A stretch of 64,000 nucleotides of DNA from contig CH003018.1 in assembly GCA_000149265.1 (NCBI GenBank), forward strand, positions 161,775-225,774, in the 5' to 3' direction. Positions 43,901 to 54,560 of the stretch are shown one piece after another; positions within the stretch are counted from its first letter, which is position 1; the number at the start of each line of letters is the position of its first letter. Below the pieces are notes generated by a model. It made no database searches, was not told the DNA's origin, and worked only from the letters and a program-made list of their open reading frames with translations. Both the position numbers and the translations under genes were made by a program. This DNA comes from Ciona savignyi. Its lineage: Eukaryota > Chordata > Ascidiacea > Phlebobranchia > Cionidae.

Positions 43901-46900
43901 CGCGATTTTGTTAAATTTTGGAATTCGCGAACTTTAAAAAACGGTTCGCGAATAGGGATTCGCGATCTCTTGATTCGAACCCTGGGATTGTGAAATAGAG
44001 ATTTCCTCTATCTCACAGAAGCATAGTCAGTAGATTGTTGGGTGAATACAGTCTAACGTATTTGTTTCAATTTTAACTCATAATTATATCCTTCTACCAT
44101 CACACTATATGCCACCTTAAATGAATGCGCCAGCTGATCAGGTTTAATGAGTTATGTCCATATATCATGTTCGATTCTCTAAGCTTTTAATATATCTCAC
44201 AAATTAACCACAATGTTTTTAACTTGATTATAATTGTCCGGTTTTTACGGGGTATTTGGTAATTTTTCATTAGTTTTCAAGGAGATATGTGACTGGGTTT
44301 GAGCAACCTAGCAAGCGGCATTGTGTTACTATTTTTATGTCTAATTGGCTTAATAGAACTTACTTAAGCATCGAGTTGTTTTTGGTTGATTTTATGTCCA
44401 TTGTAGACTTTAACACATCATCCTTTTCTACAGTATGAACTACAACAAAAAGTGTTATTATGGTAATCATTTTGCGGGAGATAAATAAAATTACATTGAG
44501 TATAAAAAATAAAGCTGGTTGAATTAATCTTAATACATCAAAGACATTTTTGCACAAAGCTTACTTTCTTGCGCAATGGGTGTGGGGTCGGAAAATAATA
44601 ATTCCTCAATTGCTGAGGCACGGCTAATAAGATGGTTTTCCTTCACATATTTATCAAGTTCGGCCAACTCCGCGTTAAGTTTTGTGAGATCGTCTCTGTC
44701 CGAAGGAACTCCTAGTGTGAAGCTATTTGTTACACCTCAATTTTTAATTCAAAAGTTATTTTAAGAAAAAAGTTTTAATATATTTACCAACTAAAATGCA
44801 GTCAGGATACAGAGAGCTGGGCTTTATGAATGAATACTTCCGCTGTAACTTGGGTGCCCTGATGACATAAAAATAATGAAGCAATACATAAATATATGCA
44901 TGGATGGCCAACTTACACTGCAAGGGCTGCGTTGATACAGGATGTGAGGGAGCCGTGATGACCGTAGGATTCATGAAATTTCTTGGCGACCACACGTGGG
45001 GCTCGTCCGAATTCAATTGAGTTGGAAGGCCTTTCGGAAGCTGTTTTAAAAAAACAACCCTGTCATTCTACATATTTATTAAAATTTTTAGTTTAAAATT
45101 GTAAATAAGAGTGATAAACATAAAAATTAATGAGGTGCGACAAAAGAATTAGTTCTGCTAGATATGAATCGTAACCTGTAACAATAGGTGAACTTTTCCT
45201 TGGAGTTGGGTTTTCTTTTAATGGCACAAGCTGAATACTGCAATTGGGCATATTGGTGGCAGTAACCTTTAGAAGGAAAAAATGGTGTATATTTACATAC
45301 ATATGTGTATGTGAGTGTGTCTAGTGACAAAACCATTATGGACAAAGAGCAGGAACTATCTTACAGTGCAAAGACGATTACAATTAAATAATTTAAAACC
45401 AATGTTAACTTTTTGGAGCAATGTGTATTTATAGCGGAGTTAAAAATGTTACCATACAAATATAGAATTGACAACTATTAGTCCTCTAGTCAAAAATCCT
45501 GTATTACAAGATGATATTACCGAGGTCGTGGACCTTGATGGTGGTGTTGATTGAGAGGAAGCTGTAAAAAAGATGTATGATCAAATAAGCCAACAAATGA
45601 AGTCACATTTTATTTCATAGTATTCATTCAGAAGGTTTGACCTTTTAGCTAAAACAAATTATAAAGTGCGGTAAACTTACTACCGATCAAATGCACAGGG
45701 CTAGAGTTCACAGATGTGAATAAATTAGTTGGTGCAGCATGTAGTTCCTGAATGAATGTAAAACAAAAATTCCTTTAAAGATCATTACTATAATTTGAAA
45801 AGTTATTTTTGCAAAAAAGTTAAACATACAGAGGTAAAATCTTTACTCTAATATTTTAATTGCTAAATAACAGGAAATACTAGAGTCTACATTGATTAAT
45901 AAAAATATTACCTTGGTAAAAACAACCGGTCCATGATTTCCTAAAAAAACTTGAGATGACGACTGCATTTTCATCATCGGTGAATTGTTTGCTGGTTTGA
46001 TTGCAATTCCATTTGAAATTTTGCGCCGGTTTGGTTGAATTGATATGAGGTTTTGAGACTTGGATTGTTGCAAGACTGATCCATTTACTAATTTTACCAG
46101 CACTGGTGCATTCACCTGGCCAATACTTTTGTGGTTTTTAAGGTTCACTTGAATCGGCTAAAAAATAAATGGTTTTCAGCTGTATTGTAACTAAAGGTGT
46201 CTGTATCACCATTTTGACTTTTTTATATAAAAAATGTAAATACATACGAAGTGTAACTCTTATACCAGAAACAATAAATATTATTGCACACATTATGAAA
46301 CAGTTCTTACTTTTAGTGCTGGCAGTTTATTTTTAATAGTTGATGTTTGTAGATTTCCAGAAGATATGATAGTAAAGGTCCCATTACCATCACTTTTCGG
46401 TTTTAACTGAATGCCACCAGGACTGTTGCTCAAAGATGGATTGATTTTTGGCTGGATTTGAACAACCTTGCTTGTAGCTATAAGAATTCAAATCTTTTAA
46501 AAAACTATACACTGAAGCTCCCGTTTATATATGTTTCGCATGCAATTGCTTGGCGACAGTGTTACTTTTAAACAAAAAATAACATATAATATTGAAAAGT
46601 GTTGTGCATTTTAAGCACCCTTTTTGTTCCATAAAAGCTCTTGAAAACCTATTTATGTAAAACTTAAAAAGGATGATTTGCAACAGAAATCAGAAACAAC
46701 CTTCTAAAAAATATTTTCTGGGCCCTTTATGGTACAGCTCCATAATATAATTACTGACAAGTGACAATAACATTTAATTGTTGAAATGTAAAAAAAATTG
46801 AAAAATCTAATTACAGATTTCCAAACTTTCTACCTCGTTGTTACCCTTCTTTCTTCTATTTATTGAGTGATTCGTACTCACCTAAACTACCAGTACCTTG

Positions 46901-47714
46901 TTCAGTTTTTGAATCAGTTTCACTTTTGCTAGAACTACTGTCTTCATCCTAAAATGCAAAGTTTATTTCGCTTATTATCTATAAATAAACAAACATAAAC
47001 AAAATATTTGAATACACAAGTGTAAACCTTCTCCAGATCAATGGATTTTTTATTTCGTTTTCTCATTTCGTATCGTTTTGGTGGGGAATCAAATATAGTG
47101 GGAACGGCGTCTGCAGAAAGCATAAACATTATCTCCTAAATCATTTCAAAATGTATAGTCAGCATTAAGGACATATAAGTAAAAAGTTAATTAAAGATCT
47201 CCAAACAGCATAGCTGCTATATAAATTGCAACAGTAATGTTAACCAAAATTCTGCTTAATTGACTTAACATTACGATTTAAACGTATAACTAGACATTAT
47301 ACAACCATACCAATTTGAAAATTTGACAATAACTACACCTTTGCACCCTTGTCAAAACAACAAATTTGCCTCTATGGTCAAAAGGCTAAAAAGTATGAAA
47401 AGCAGTTTATTTAAGTGCTGCCTAGGTATATACCTTATCAAATTACCTGAATTTAAAATCGGACTTGCAGTCACACCATCAGAATCTGGTTTTGCTTCTA
47501 TAAAATCCTTAGGTGTAAAATGTTTACTGCAAACTTGTGGCATTCTGGGGCGGCGATTCAAAGAGTTTATTGCCAAAGTAGGGTTTTGGATTTTTTCTAG
47601 CCAAAGTTTTACAAGTTCCTTATCTTGGGGGAAGGAGTGCAACGTTATGTTCTCTTGCTTAATGCCACCGTACTTGACACAGAATGGAACACAGCAACTA
47701 GTTGAGGAAGGCAT
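37957..47714 (-). CDS. THAP domain plus multi-C2H2 zinc-finger protein
   Basis: Predicted nuclear DNA-binding protein. First exon 47447-47714 encodes a THAP domain: CCVPFC, LHSFPQDKELVKLWLEKIQ and VCSKHF supply the C2CH zinc ligands and conserved Trp. Then come Ser/Pro/Lys-rich linker exons (47028-47110, 46882-46948, 46311-46477, 45912-46157, 45681-45747, 45521-45561, 45176-45266, 44917-45040, 44788-44858, 44565-44711), and 42903-42998. Zinc-finger exons follow: 42491-42621 (CRLCKIAF..H), 42157-42275 (linker), 41731-41928 (CYFCLQG..H and CSWCGIKF..HH), 40679-40935 (CKFCTYIG..H), 40316-40439 (CSKCMFGS..H), 39840-39992, 38794-38958 (CKLCNTGF..H..C) and a Ser/Thr-rich last exon 37957-38412. Total is about 1020 aa. 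All phases agree except the junction 44565/42998, off by one base, so a small exon is missed there or two genes are joined. I recognise no named orthologue. Confidence 0.68.
38501..38790 (-). mobile_element. SINE, near full length, in last intron of the THAP/zinc-finger gene
   Basis: ATAGGATATTTATGTTTATC tail side, AACACACAGGCAATCGTCAG, GAGCTATTGCAGTGTGTTAT, CTTGCCCAAGGACACAACTG, and a head ending CACTTAACCACTAGACTAAT. Its head abuts the splice donor of exon 38794-38958. Confidence 0.85.
39080..39825. mobile_element. Inverted-repeat element, hAT-like ends
   Basis: About 745 bp with imperfect inverted ends: AGGGCTGCAATGATACTAAT on the left and, reverse-complemented, ATGGCTGAAACGATATATCA on the right, followed by matching AT(A)ATCGC..ATTATCG pieces. 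GGGCTGCAA..GATA ends are common in hAT-type MITEs. No clear target duplication was seen. It ends about 13 bp from a splice donor of the THAP/zinc-finger gene. Confidence 0.5.
43278..43984. mobile_element. hAT-like inverted-repeat element with a second hAT-like end nested inside
   Basis: Outer ends CAGGGTTCAAATTAATGATT and, reverse-complemented, CAGGGTTCGAATCAAGAGAT match in their first ~14 bases, with GATTCGC-rich sequence following on both sides. Inside, at 43396, begins CAGGGATGTCCAACCTGCGG with strongly GC-rich GGCCCGCGGGCCGC, the hallmark start of another hAT group; its right end was not found. A clean 8-bp target duplication was not seen (GGGATT is shared). It lies in the intron between 42998 and 44565. 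Confidence 0.55.
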
Positions 47715-47984
47715 TGCTTAGAATTTAAACATAAAACTACCGGTAACTGGCGTCTAAACAAACACATACATTCCAGCATTGGTTTTAGTAACTTGCAGAT
47801 TTTGCAGTTTATTGCCATGAATGTTTTTTTTATATATTTTATCCTTTTTTTAGGGTTGTACTGTGTGTATTTAAGGCCAAATAGCTTGATGATTAGTATG
47901 TCGCATTTTAGCTGCAAATGTTAGCTAATAGAAACTGGTTGGTAGCTGATGTGTGTACTTGCTTACAGTACTAACACAGTGGAT

Positions 47985-48150
47985 TAAAGGATTCAACTAA
48001 GCCTAGTGGTTTATTTGACGAATGTATAAGATCAAATATACCACACTCAAGTTATGGTAAGCCGACGATGTCAACATGGCAATCTGATAATTACCTTTGT
48101 GCTAACTCTCTATATCTATTCACAGAGATAAAACATAAATATCCTATCGT
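47985..48150 (+). mobile_element. SINE fragment, diverged
   Basis: Eroded body and tail of the SINE: GTGGATTAAAGGATTCAACT, a GGTAAGCCGACGATG block in place of GGTAACCCGACGATG, and ATTCACAGAGATAAAACATA then TATCCTATC. Confidence 0.5.
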
Positions 48151-48308
48151 TTTTACTGATGTGTTTTAACTAGGCCTGTTGCACTTTCACCGGTTTTTTT
48201 GCTTCCTGTTTTAAATATATATCTGTGTTAATTTTATTTTACTGTAACAAAATTAAACGAAAATAAACCAATTTTAGTTAAAAAATCTCTTGAATTGCCG
48301 AACAGTAG

Positions 48309-48420
48309 TTTACTATGAAGCAAAGAAAACAGCAGTTTTACCCTTGGACCAAGATGAATATAATGATATATTTTATCAGATTCAAAATAAGTACAAACCA
48401 AAAGAATTTAAAATATTAGG
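48309..48420 (+). CDS. Orphan exon-like open frame
   Basis: An acceptor-like ...CCGAACAG precedes a frame reading VYYEAKKTAVLPLDQDEYND and IFYQIQNKYKPKEFKILG, of balanced, soluble-protein composition unlike neighbouring AT-rich translation. No good donor follows and no further exons were found, so it could be a degraded gene fragment. The family is not recognised; a PB1-like fold crossed my mind but I cannot support it. Confidence 0.2.
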
Positions 48421-48819
48421 GGTCATAAAAATATACAAATTATTTAAACACATTTTTGTCCACTTGTTTGTGGAGTTGCTGCGTACGTTACGCAAATTAT
48501 TTTGACGCTTTATGTCCAGGCCCTATATTTGATCAATTATTGTGTAGATTCTAAAATTACAATTACATTCTAAGACAAACGTATACAGTAAAATCCCCGT
48601 AAGAGAATCAACTTAAATATTATAGTATCGGCAGGTCTAGAGATTTACGCTATTCTTTCTACTTATCGGACATAACTGTATTTACTAGTTGGTTTAGTGA
48701 GATCTGAAATAAAACGGTATTATTAATAGCTGGTAGGGCTAAACTTTTATAACATGTACCGGGCGACCCGGAATTCTAAAACAAAACAAATAACGTAACT
48801 ACAATTTGTTTACTCTTAC

Positions 48820-49160
48820 CATTACCACGTGCGTATCATGTCTCGCTTCAGTAGTTTTACACGCCTGTTTTATATAATCTATTTTTACAGCACTTTATGT
48901 TTTAGTTACCACTTGCAGACGCTTGTAGGGGCACCTGCCCTCTGCCTAGCTAATGGCGTCTATTTCCTCTCACGTGATTTATGACGCACCCGAATTCACA
49001 GCTCCCATTGGTTGATCGTACCGAGATTATGACGTCATTGGCAAATCGACCAATGAAAATACACCATCACGGTAAGCGATTGTACACAGGCGTTGTGTGG
49101 CAAACGAAAAAGGCCAACAGCTCCTACCGACCAGAACGATAAACGCATAGTAGCGGTTAT
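48820..49160. promoter_or_regulatory. Orphan promoter-like segment (CRE, CCAAT, E-box)
   Basis: Within 340 bp there are a palindromic TGACGTCA (49030-49037), CCAAT boxes (ATTGG at about 49008 and 49036, CCAAT near 49050), two CACGTG E-boxes (near 48825 and 48971) and raised CpG. These are typical of bidirectional housekeeping promoters. No first exon could be assigned on either side. Confidence 0.35.
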
Positions 49161-49521
49161 ATTGAAACGTAACCGCCTGTTTGTGCATGTAAGTAGTAAA
49201 CGTTTGAATACAAAACTTGGTTTATAAACCTGCTCTTCTAATTGGACCATTAGCTTACCGGTTGTAATAAGTGTCGAGTTGGAGAAGTGGCCTAATGTTC
49301 AGCCTCGTGTAGAAAACCAGTGCCCAAGTATAGGGCGTTGAAGTAAGCTGTCTGACGTCACAATGGAATTCGGCAACACAGTGTGGTGTTGGCACACTCA
49401 CGCATTGATCAAATTTATATTTATTCGTTGTTTTTGCTTGTTTTACTCAAGAATCATAATCAGACGATGGCTAGACGGTTAAATGTCCGTGAACAAAGAC
49501 TGAGCACACGTCTGAATGCAG

Positions 49522-49612
49522 AGGATTAATGGGTTCTATAAACCTGAACAAACGTCTCAGCCATACAAAGCACACTGCAATAACTCTGGTGACCCGATGG
49601 TGGGCGCGAGGA
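49522..49612 (+). mobile_element. SINE fragment (central body)
   Basis: GGATTAATGGGTTCTATAAA, CACACTGCAATAACTCTGGT and GACCCGATGGTGGGCGCGAG only; head and tail are absent. Confidence 0.65.
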
Positions 49613-50352
49613 TTGAAGCGAGCCAATAGCTATAGTCGGTTTTGCACTTTAGCAAGTCACATAACGGTCTCTACGTTAAGGGTTCCGGTTGTAAAACGGG
49701 ACACATTTAATATTGGTTCCCTTCGATTCCGAACACATTTTGATTACACTTTGTTTTTCTGCGTAACGCTGGTGGTCGGCATGTCCGGTCGATCATTGGG
49801 TCGCACATTTCTAGTAAATTTAGAGAATTTCAACACTAACCAGAAAAACCTAACTAGAATTTAAATTACCCAGTGTATCCTGGAAAATCCCCCCTCCCCC
49901 AAAAAATAACCATAAATAATTACACTTTTATTACGCGTATAAATAAGGTTTAAACACAAAACCAAGATAAATAAATAGAAAAGTTAAATACAAATAAAAA
50001 ATATACGTATGTCCCAAACCTATCGTTAACCCTTTTCCGGGAAATCCCTATTTACCAATTCCACTTCAACTAGTGACAAGTCACAGTTACGCCTTATATA
50101 TTAAGAAAGAATATGTCCAATGGTGTTAAATTTTCTGGTGGTGTTAGCTGATATGGTTTTCATCAACAGTGGCAATTTTTTCGCCACCGGGTATTCTATA
50201 TCAGTCGATATTTCAGAACTGTTGAGGATTATTTACTTTATATTGTAAGGAAAGTTGTAAGTAAATAAAATAAACTGAGAAAGGGCTAAAGGGTTTTCAC
50301 GTTACCACTTAATATCCGTTAAACTATTAAATTGATAACTTGAATACTTTAT

Positions 50353-50458
50353 ATGTCCGACCGGTTAGTCCGGTGGTTTCGTGCGACGCCTTTCAATCGA
50401 ATGGTTGCAGGTACAAAACTGGTCGCGAGCTAGACGATTGTGTCCTTGGAAGAACATT
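50353..50458 (+). mobile_element. SINE fragment (tRNA-like head only)
   Basis: GTCCGACCGGTTAGTCCGGT, GTGCGACGCCTTTCAATCGA, GGTTGCAGGTACAAAACTGG and GTGTCCTTGG. This is one of the clearer views of the A- and B-box-like tRNA head. Confidence 0.75.
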
Positions 50459-51202
50459 TTGATATTACTGGAGTTGCGCGTAACTAAAGTTCTGTTGTGC
50501 TACGTCTGTTATAAGGCGCCACAAAAAAACAGGCATTTTAATATCGCTGTATAAAGAGGTAGTGTGTTGGGTCTTTTTATTTATGGTAAACTACTTTAAT
50601 GCTCCTTTTCACACTCCTAAATAAGTTTTTAATCAAATACATTAGTATAATATTTTAGAATAATTGTAAATAGGCCCCGGTAAGTGTGCTTGAAACTGGG
50701 AGATATAAAAACCTACACAGTTAAAACCATACAAATCGATCATGTATTTCAGTGAAAAACTGTTAGGATCCCCCGTCCCCAAAACTAAACCGCTCACTTA
50801 AACCAATGCTAAGACTTCTTTAATGCCCTATAATAAGAGAATTAAATTAACTAATGGACGTTTTAGACGTGAAAGCTAATACACATATGATGTGCAGTTG
50901 CAATTTACGGGCAAATCAGGACAGGAATACTCTCGCCAAGACCGAGAATACAAACGACGACCGGCTCCTAGCATTTTTATGCAATTTTTCTCGGTATTCT
51001 TTGTTTTTCGATTTCATAGACTTAAAATAACAGATTATTGATTTAAAATTTTAGGGAAACGGAAAAGAGGGTAATATAAACCTGATAAAATTCATTTAAA
51101 ACCAGATTAGTTTTTAAAATATAGCCTACCAGTTTAATTGTTTTTTAACATACCAACATTTTTTAACTTTGTTTAGAAAACATGGATATATATTAAGTTT
51201 GG

Positions 51203-51632
51203 ATAGGATTTTGGATAGGATATTCATGTTTATCCCTTGAATGGGAAAAGGGGGTTAACACACGAGCAATCGTCAGATCACCTCGCGCCCATTGCCGGGT
51301 TACCGGAGCTANNNNNNNNNNNNNNNNNNNNNNNNNNNNNNNNNNNNNNNNNNNNNNNNNNNNNNNNNNNNNNNNNNNNNNNNNNNNNNNNNNNNNNNNN
51401 NNNNNNNNNNNTCGTGCAATTGCCGTGTTACACGGAGCTATTTTCCGTGTATTGTATAGGCTATAATAGAATCGTTCCTTTAATTTGGCAAAACCATTAA
51501 TCCGCTGGATTCACGCAATGTCCGTAAGATGCCTTGCCCAAGGACACAACCGAGTGGGTACCGACCAGTTTCGCACCTAGAACCTTTCAATTGAAAGGCG
51601 AAGCACTTAACCGCCAGACTAACCGGCCGGAT
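51203..51632 (-). mobile_element. SINE sequence interrupted by assembly gap
   Basis: Tail side GATAGGATATTCATGTTTAT to GGGTTACCGGAGCTA lies left of the gap, and CGTGTTACACGGAGCTATTT to the head AACCGCCAGACTAACCGGCC lies right of it. The GGAGCTA block occurs on both sides of the N run, so two copies may have been joined. Confidence 0.75.
51312..51411. other. Assembly gap (100 N)
   Basis: Placeholder run of 100 N located inside SINE sequence, a likely place for repeat-induced misjoining. Confidence 0.99.
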
Positions 51633-51944
51633 GTTTGGATAGGTAATCAGGAAAACGAACGTTTCTGGATGGGGGAAACATATCGTAGAGTCAAAATTGT
51701 GTATTAAAAATAGTGGTGGTTAACACTTTGGGACTCTACAATTATTCCTATATATCTACGCAGCTCATTTTGGTCCACACAAACCAACATGAATTTTACT
51801 AAACACCCCGAATTCCGTTTTTTTGTCAGATGAATATGAATTACGGATACAATGGAATAAATATCGGATCGGAAACTGCATGATTTACGATTCTTGTATT
51901 CATATGGTGAAGGTGGAAATAGTTCACACGCGAAGGAGTTATTA

Positions 51945-52217
51945 CTTTTCAATCGAAAGGTTGAAGGTGCGAAACTGGTCGCTAGCTAGTCGGTTGTGTC
52001 CTTGGGCAAGGCACTTTACGGACATTGCGTGAACCCAGCGGATTAATGGGTTCTACCAAATTGAAGGAACGTGTCTATTATATACAACACACTGCAATAG
52101 CTCCGGTAACCCGACGATGGGCGCGAGGTGATCTAACGATTGCCCGTGTGTCAACCCCCTTGGTTTTCCCATTCACGGGAATAAAGATGAATATCCTATC
52201 CTATCCTATCCTATCCT
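51945..52217 (+). mobile_element. SINE with clear TATCC tail
   Basis: Best view of the 3' end: body from GGTTGAAGGTGCGAAACTGG through CCCATTCACGGGAATAAAGA, ending in at least five tandem CTATC units (about 52190-52217). The tRNA-like head is cut short at the 5' end. Confidence 0.87.
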
Positions 52218-52231
52218 ACTCCGCTAAACAT

Positions 52232-52395
52232 CAAAATAACTCGCGCCCACCTTCGGGATAACGTCACATGTAGTTGTGTATGATTGGTCGTTTCTTTAAG
52301 TTTAGTGCTGCCCATTAATCCACTGGTTTCAAATAATGTCCGCTAAGAGGTTTGAATAAGGACACAACGGATTAACAAGCGACTAGATTCGTGGA
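52232..52395 (-). mobile_element. SINE fragment, tail-to-tail with previous copy
   Basis: AACTCGCGCCCACCTTCGGG, TAGTTGTGTATGATTGGTCG, GCCCATTAATCCACTGGTTT and AAGGACACAACGGATTA. It sits tail-to-tail against the copy at 51945-52217. Confidence 0.68.
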
Positions 52396-53468
52396 ATGGT
52401 TTTCAAATCAAAGTTTTTCACGGATACGTTTATTTTAACTTACATCCCATCTGTTCTATCTTATTAGCGTTTTTATTTGAAGAACAGGAAAATCCGTTGT
52501 TTTGGTTACTTCATTCTGGAAAAGTCGAACAGCGATTAACAGTCAGCAAACCGTGTTTGGCTGTACAAGATTGTTTTTGTATGTGTGTACCCTTTCAATT
52601 ATTTAAGGCATTATATTTCTGTTGATTTTTCGTTTGCTTTGACTTAGTGTGGTGGTAAAGTGCAAGAAGTGGACCGATGGCCGGAAGGTATCATGTTCAC
52701 AAACCTGCCAATTTTTAGCCACGTGTATTTAAAACTTTTAACAAATGGAATGGTCAGTATTCAACATTACAGAAACAAAATAATTTTGGCCAAATAAAAT
52801 ACTTGTCCTGTTAGAACGAAACACAAATTAAGAGCTGTTACTTCGGTACCTCGAAATACTACAGGATCGCAATAAAGATTATGATATTAATGTTAGGGTT
52901 GGTGATAAAGTTAGTTCTGGGGTTTAGATTAGTGTTTGGGACAGGGTTAGAACTGCATTCCACAGTGTTCCAAGTGCTCCTGTAGTATTTAGAGACACCC
53001 CTGTTACTTAGGTGTGTAGCCTGATTGAAACATACTCATGTATTTGGATCAAACATTCTCATAGCCTGAAATAAACATCCTTACTTATTTTTTTTAATTT
53101 TAAGTGTATTGGTATCCGGACAGAATAATTTTTATAAATGATGTGCAGAGCATGCTTTATTGTTGCATTTATTAATTAATTCTTAATTGTCTCTAAATGT
53201 ACCTTATTATAAGAAATTAATAAAGTATCATATGTAAGCTGTATTTTCACATGATATGCGTTGATAATGCTTAGATCTAGATTCTAGGGTTAGTTTGAAA
53301 TCTAATGGTGGGCAAAATTAAAGTATGTACCATTGTACCGGTAACGTTTTGATACGTTAATTTGGGTCTTTTGTTGCTACCTGTACTAATTTGTTACTGT
53401 CGCGATCCAAACTCCGTCACGGAAGGTTCTTTTATTCTTTACCAAATGCAGATACAATGAAACACCAG

Positions 53469-53846
53469 TATGGAAAGTACGGCAGCTGCACACTCGAGTT
53501 TTTTTTCCCTGCGTTTTTGCACACTTGGGTAATTTTACACACGCTCGCGAGCTGGCAGTATAAACATCGTATAATTTCCAATAAACTTGTAAACCTACCT
53601 CTGGACCTCGGGTAATTTACTCTCCGTACATTTTTAGTTATATAGATAGATATGTTAGGTGACGGACATGAAAGATTAAGGATAGAATAATATGTTTTTT
53701 TAAGATTTTGGTAAAACAGTTATGAAAAGGAGATTGTGTGCCACACTTGAAGTGTGCATTCTTGGACGTTTGCACACTGCACACTTAAATATTTGGCGCG
53801 TGTACACTCGAGATCTCGGCGAAAATTGACGTACTTTCCATACGGG
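53469..53846. mobile_element. Short inverted-repeat element (MITE-like)
   Basis: The ends GTATGGAAAGTACGGCA and, reverse-complemented, GTATGGAAAGTACGTCA match, with ACACTCGAG shortly inside both ends. Total about 378 bp, no coding capacity. The superfamily is unknown; a TA target is possible because the match begins at TA. Confidence 0.55.
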
Positions 53847-54560
53847 ATGAAACACGGATTAATGATCACTTTATTACACAAGGACACGACTTAATAAATG
53901 CTGAACTCGGCTTCTCTGCACTGTTTACTGCAGGAGCCACGGTTCTAAACTGTTTTATATTAATTCATGTTTTTGAAAACAAAGAGGCATGGCATTATGT
54001 AGGAAATAGTAAGTGTTTGAACCCGCGGTCGCGTTAAAGCGGTTTTACAACCGTGTGAAGGGGGAGTCACATGGAACCAATATTAAATGATAAAGATAAC
54101 ACGCGCCACGCGGTACATATTGAATAAGGACTAAAACACGGATTTGCTACAAGTATGACAGTATGAAATCTGTTTTTAAAGTGTGATTTACACCCTTTAT
54201 ATATTGTATTTATATATATATATATTGGTTTGAAGAAGGAAAATATATATTTATTACGTTTGAAAGAAAAAATATTACACTGACCAGCAGTAATTTTGTT
54301 TATAATATATTAATTATATTGTTACACCATTTGTTTTAACCAATTCCACAATCATCCACGCCACTAACTCAGATGAAGAATACTATTTTAGTAATATAGC
54401 CCATCCTGATGGTGTTGATGTTCATACATCGTTTATCACTATCCTAAAATAGATTCCTATTCTCAGTGGCGCAAGTAATTGTTTCCTTATACCAAGTTTT
54501 TCAGAGGCTGTACGCTAAACTTAAACATAAAATATAAAAGTGCACTAAAACTACAAGAAG

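Larger units (their letters stand above)
47715..51311. other. Gene-poor region upstream of the THAP/zinc-finger gene
   Basis: This contains the presumed THAP-gene promoter near 47715, SINE pieces, one orphan exon-like frame (about 48309-48420, +) and a CpG-containing promoter-like segment (48820-49160). Nothing else recognised. Confidence 0.4.
51412..54560. other. Gene-poor, repeat-rich region upstream of SPAG1
   Basis: Three SINE pieces, one inverted-repeat element (53469-53846) and a TA microsatellite near 54212-54225. No coding exon recognised before 54561. Confidence 0.45.

Noticed and set aside
47323..47721. 132-codon plus-strand frame
   Set aside because: Antisense to the THAP exon, which has clear C2CH zinc ligands on the minus strand.
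48584..48740. CAGTAAAATCCCCGTAAGAG as another pogo-like MITE
   Set aside because: A single TA-CAGT-like end is visible but no convincing opposite end was found.
51945..52261. Open frames inside SINE copies (also at 14609-14854, 14605-14832, 49529-49864, 60476-60682, 51237-51500)
   Set aside because: They translate the SINE body and recur with the repeat in several places; they are not conserved genes.
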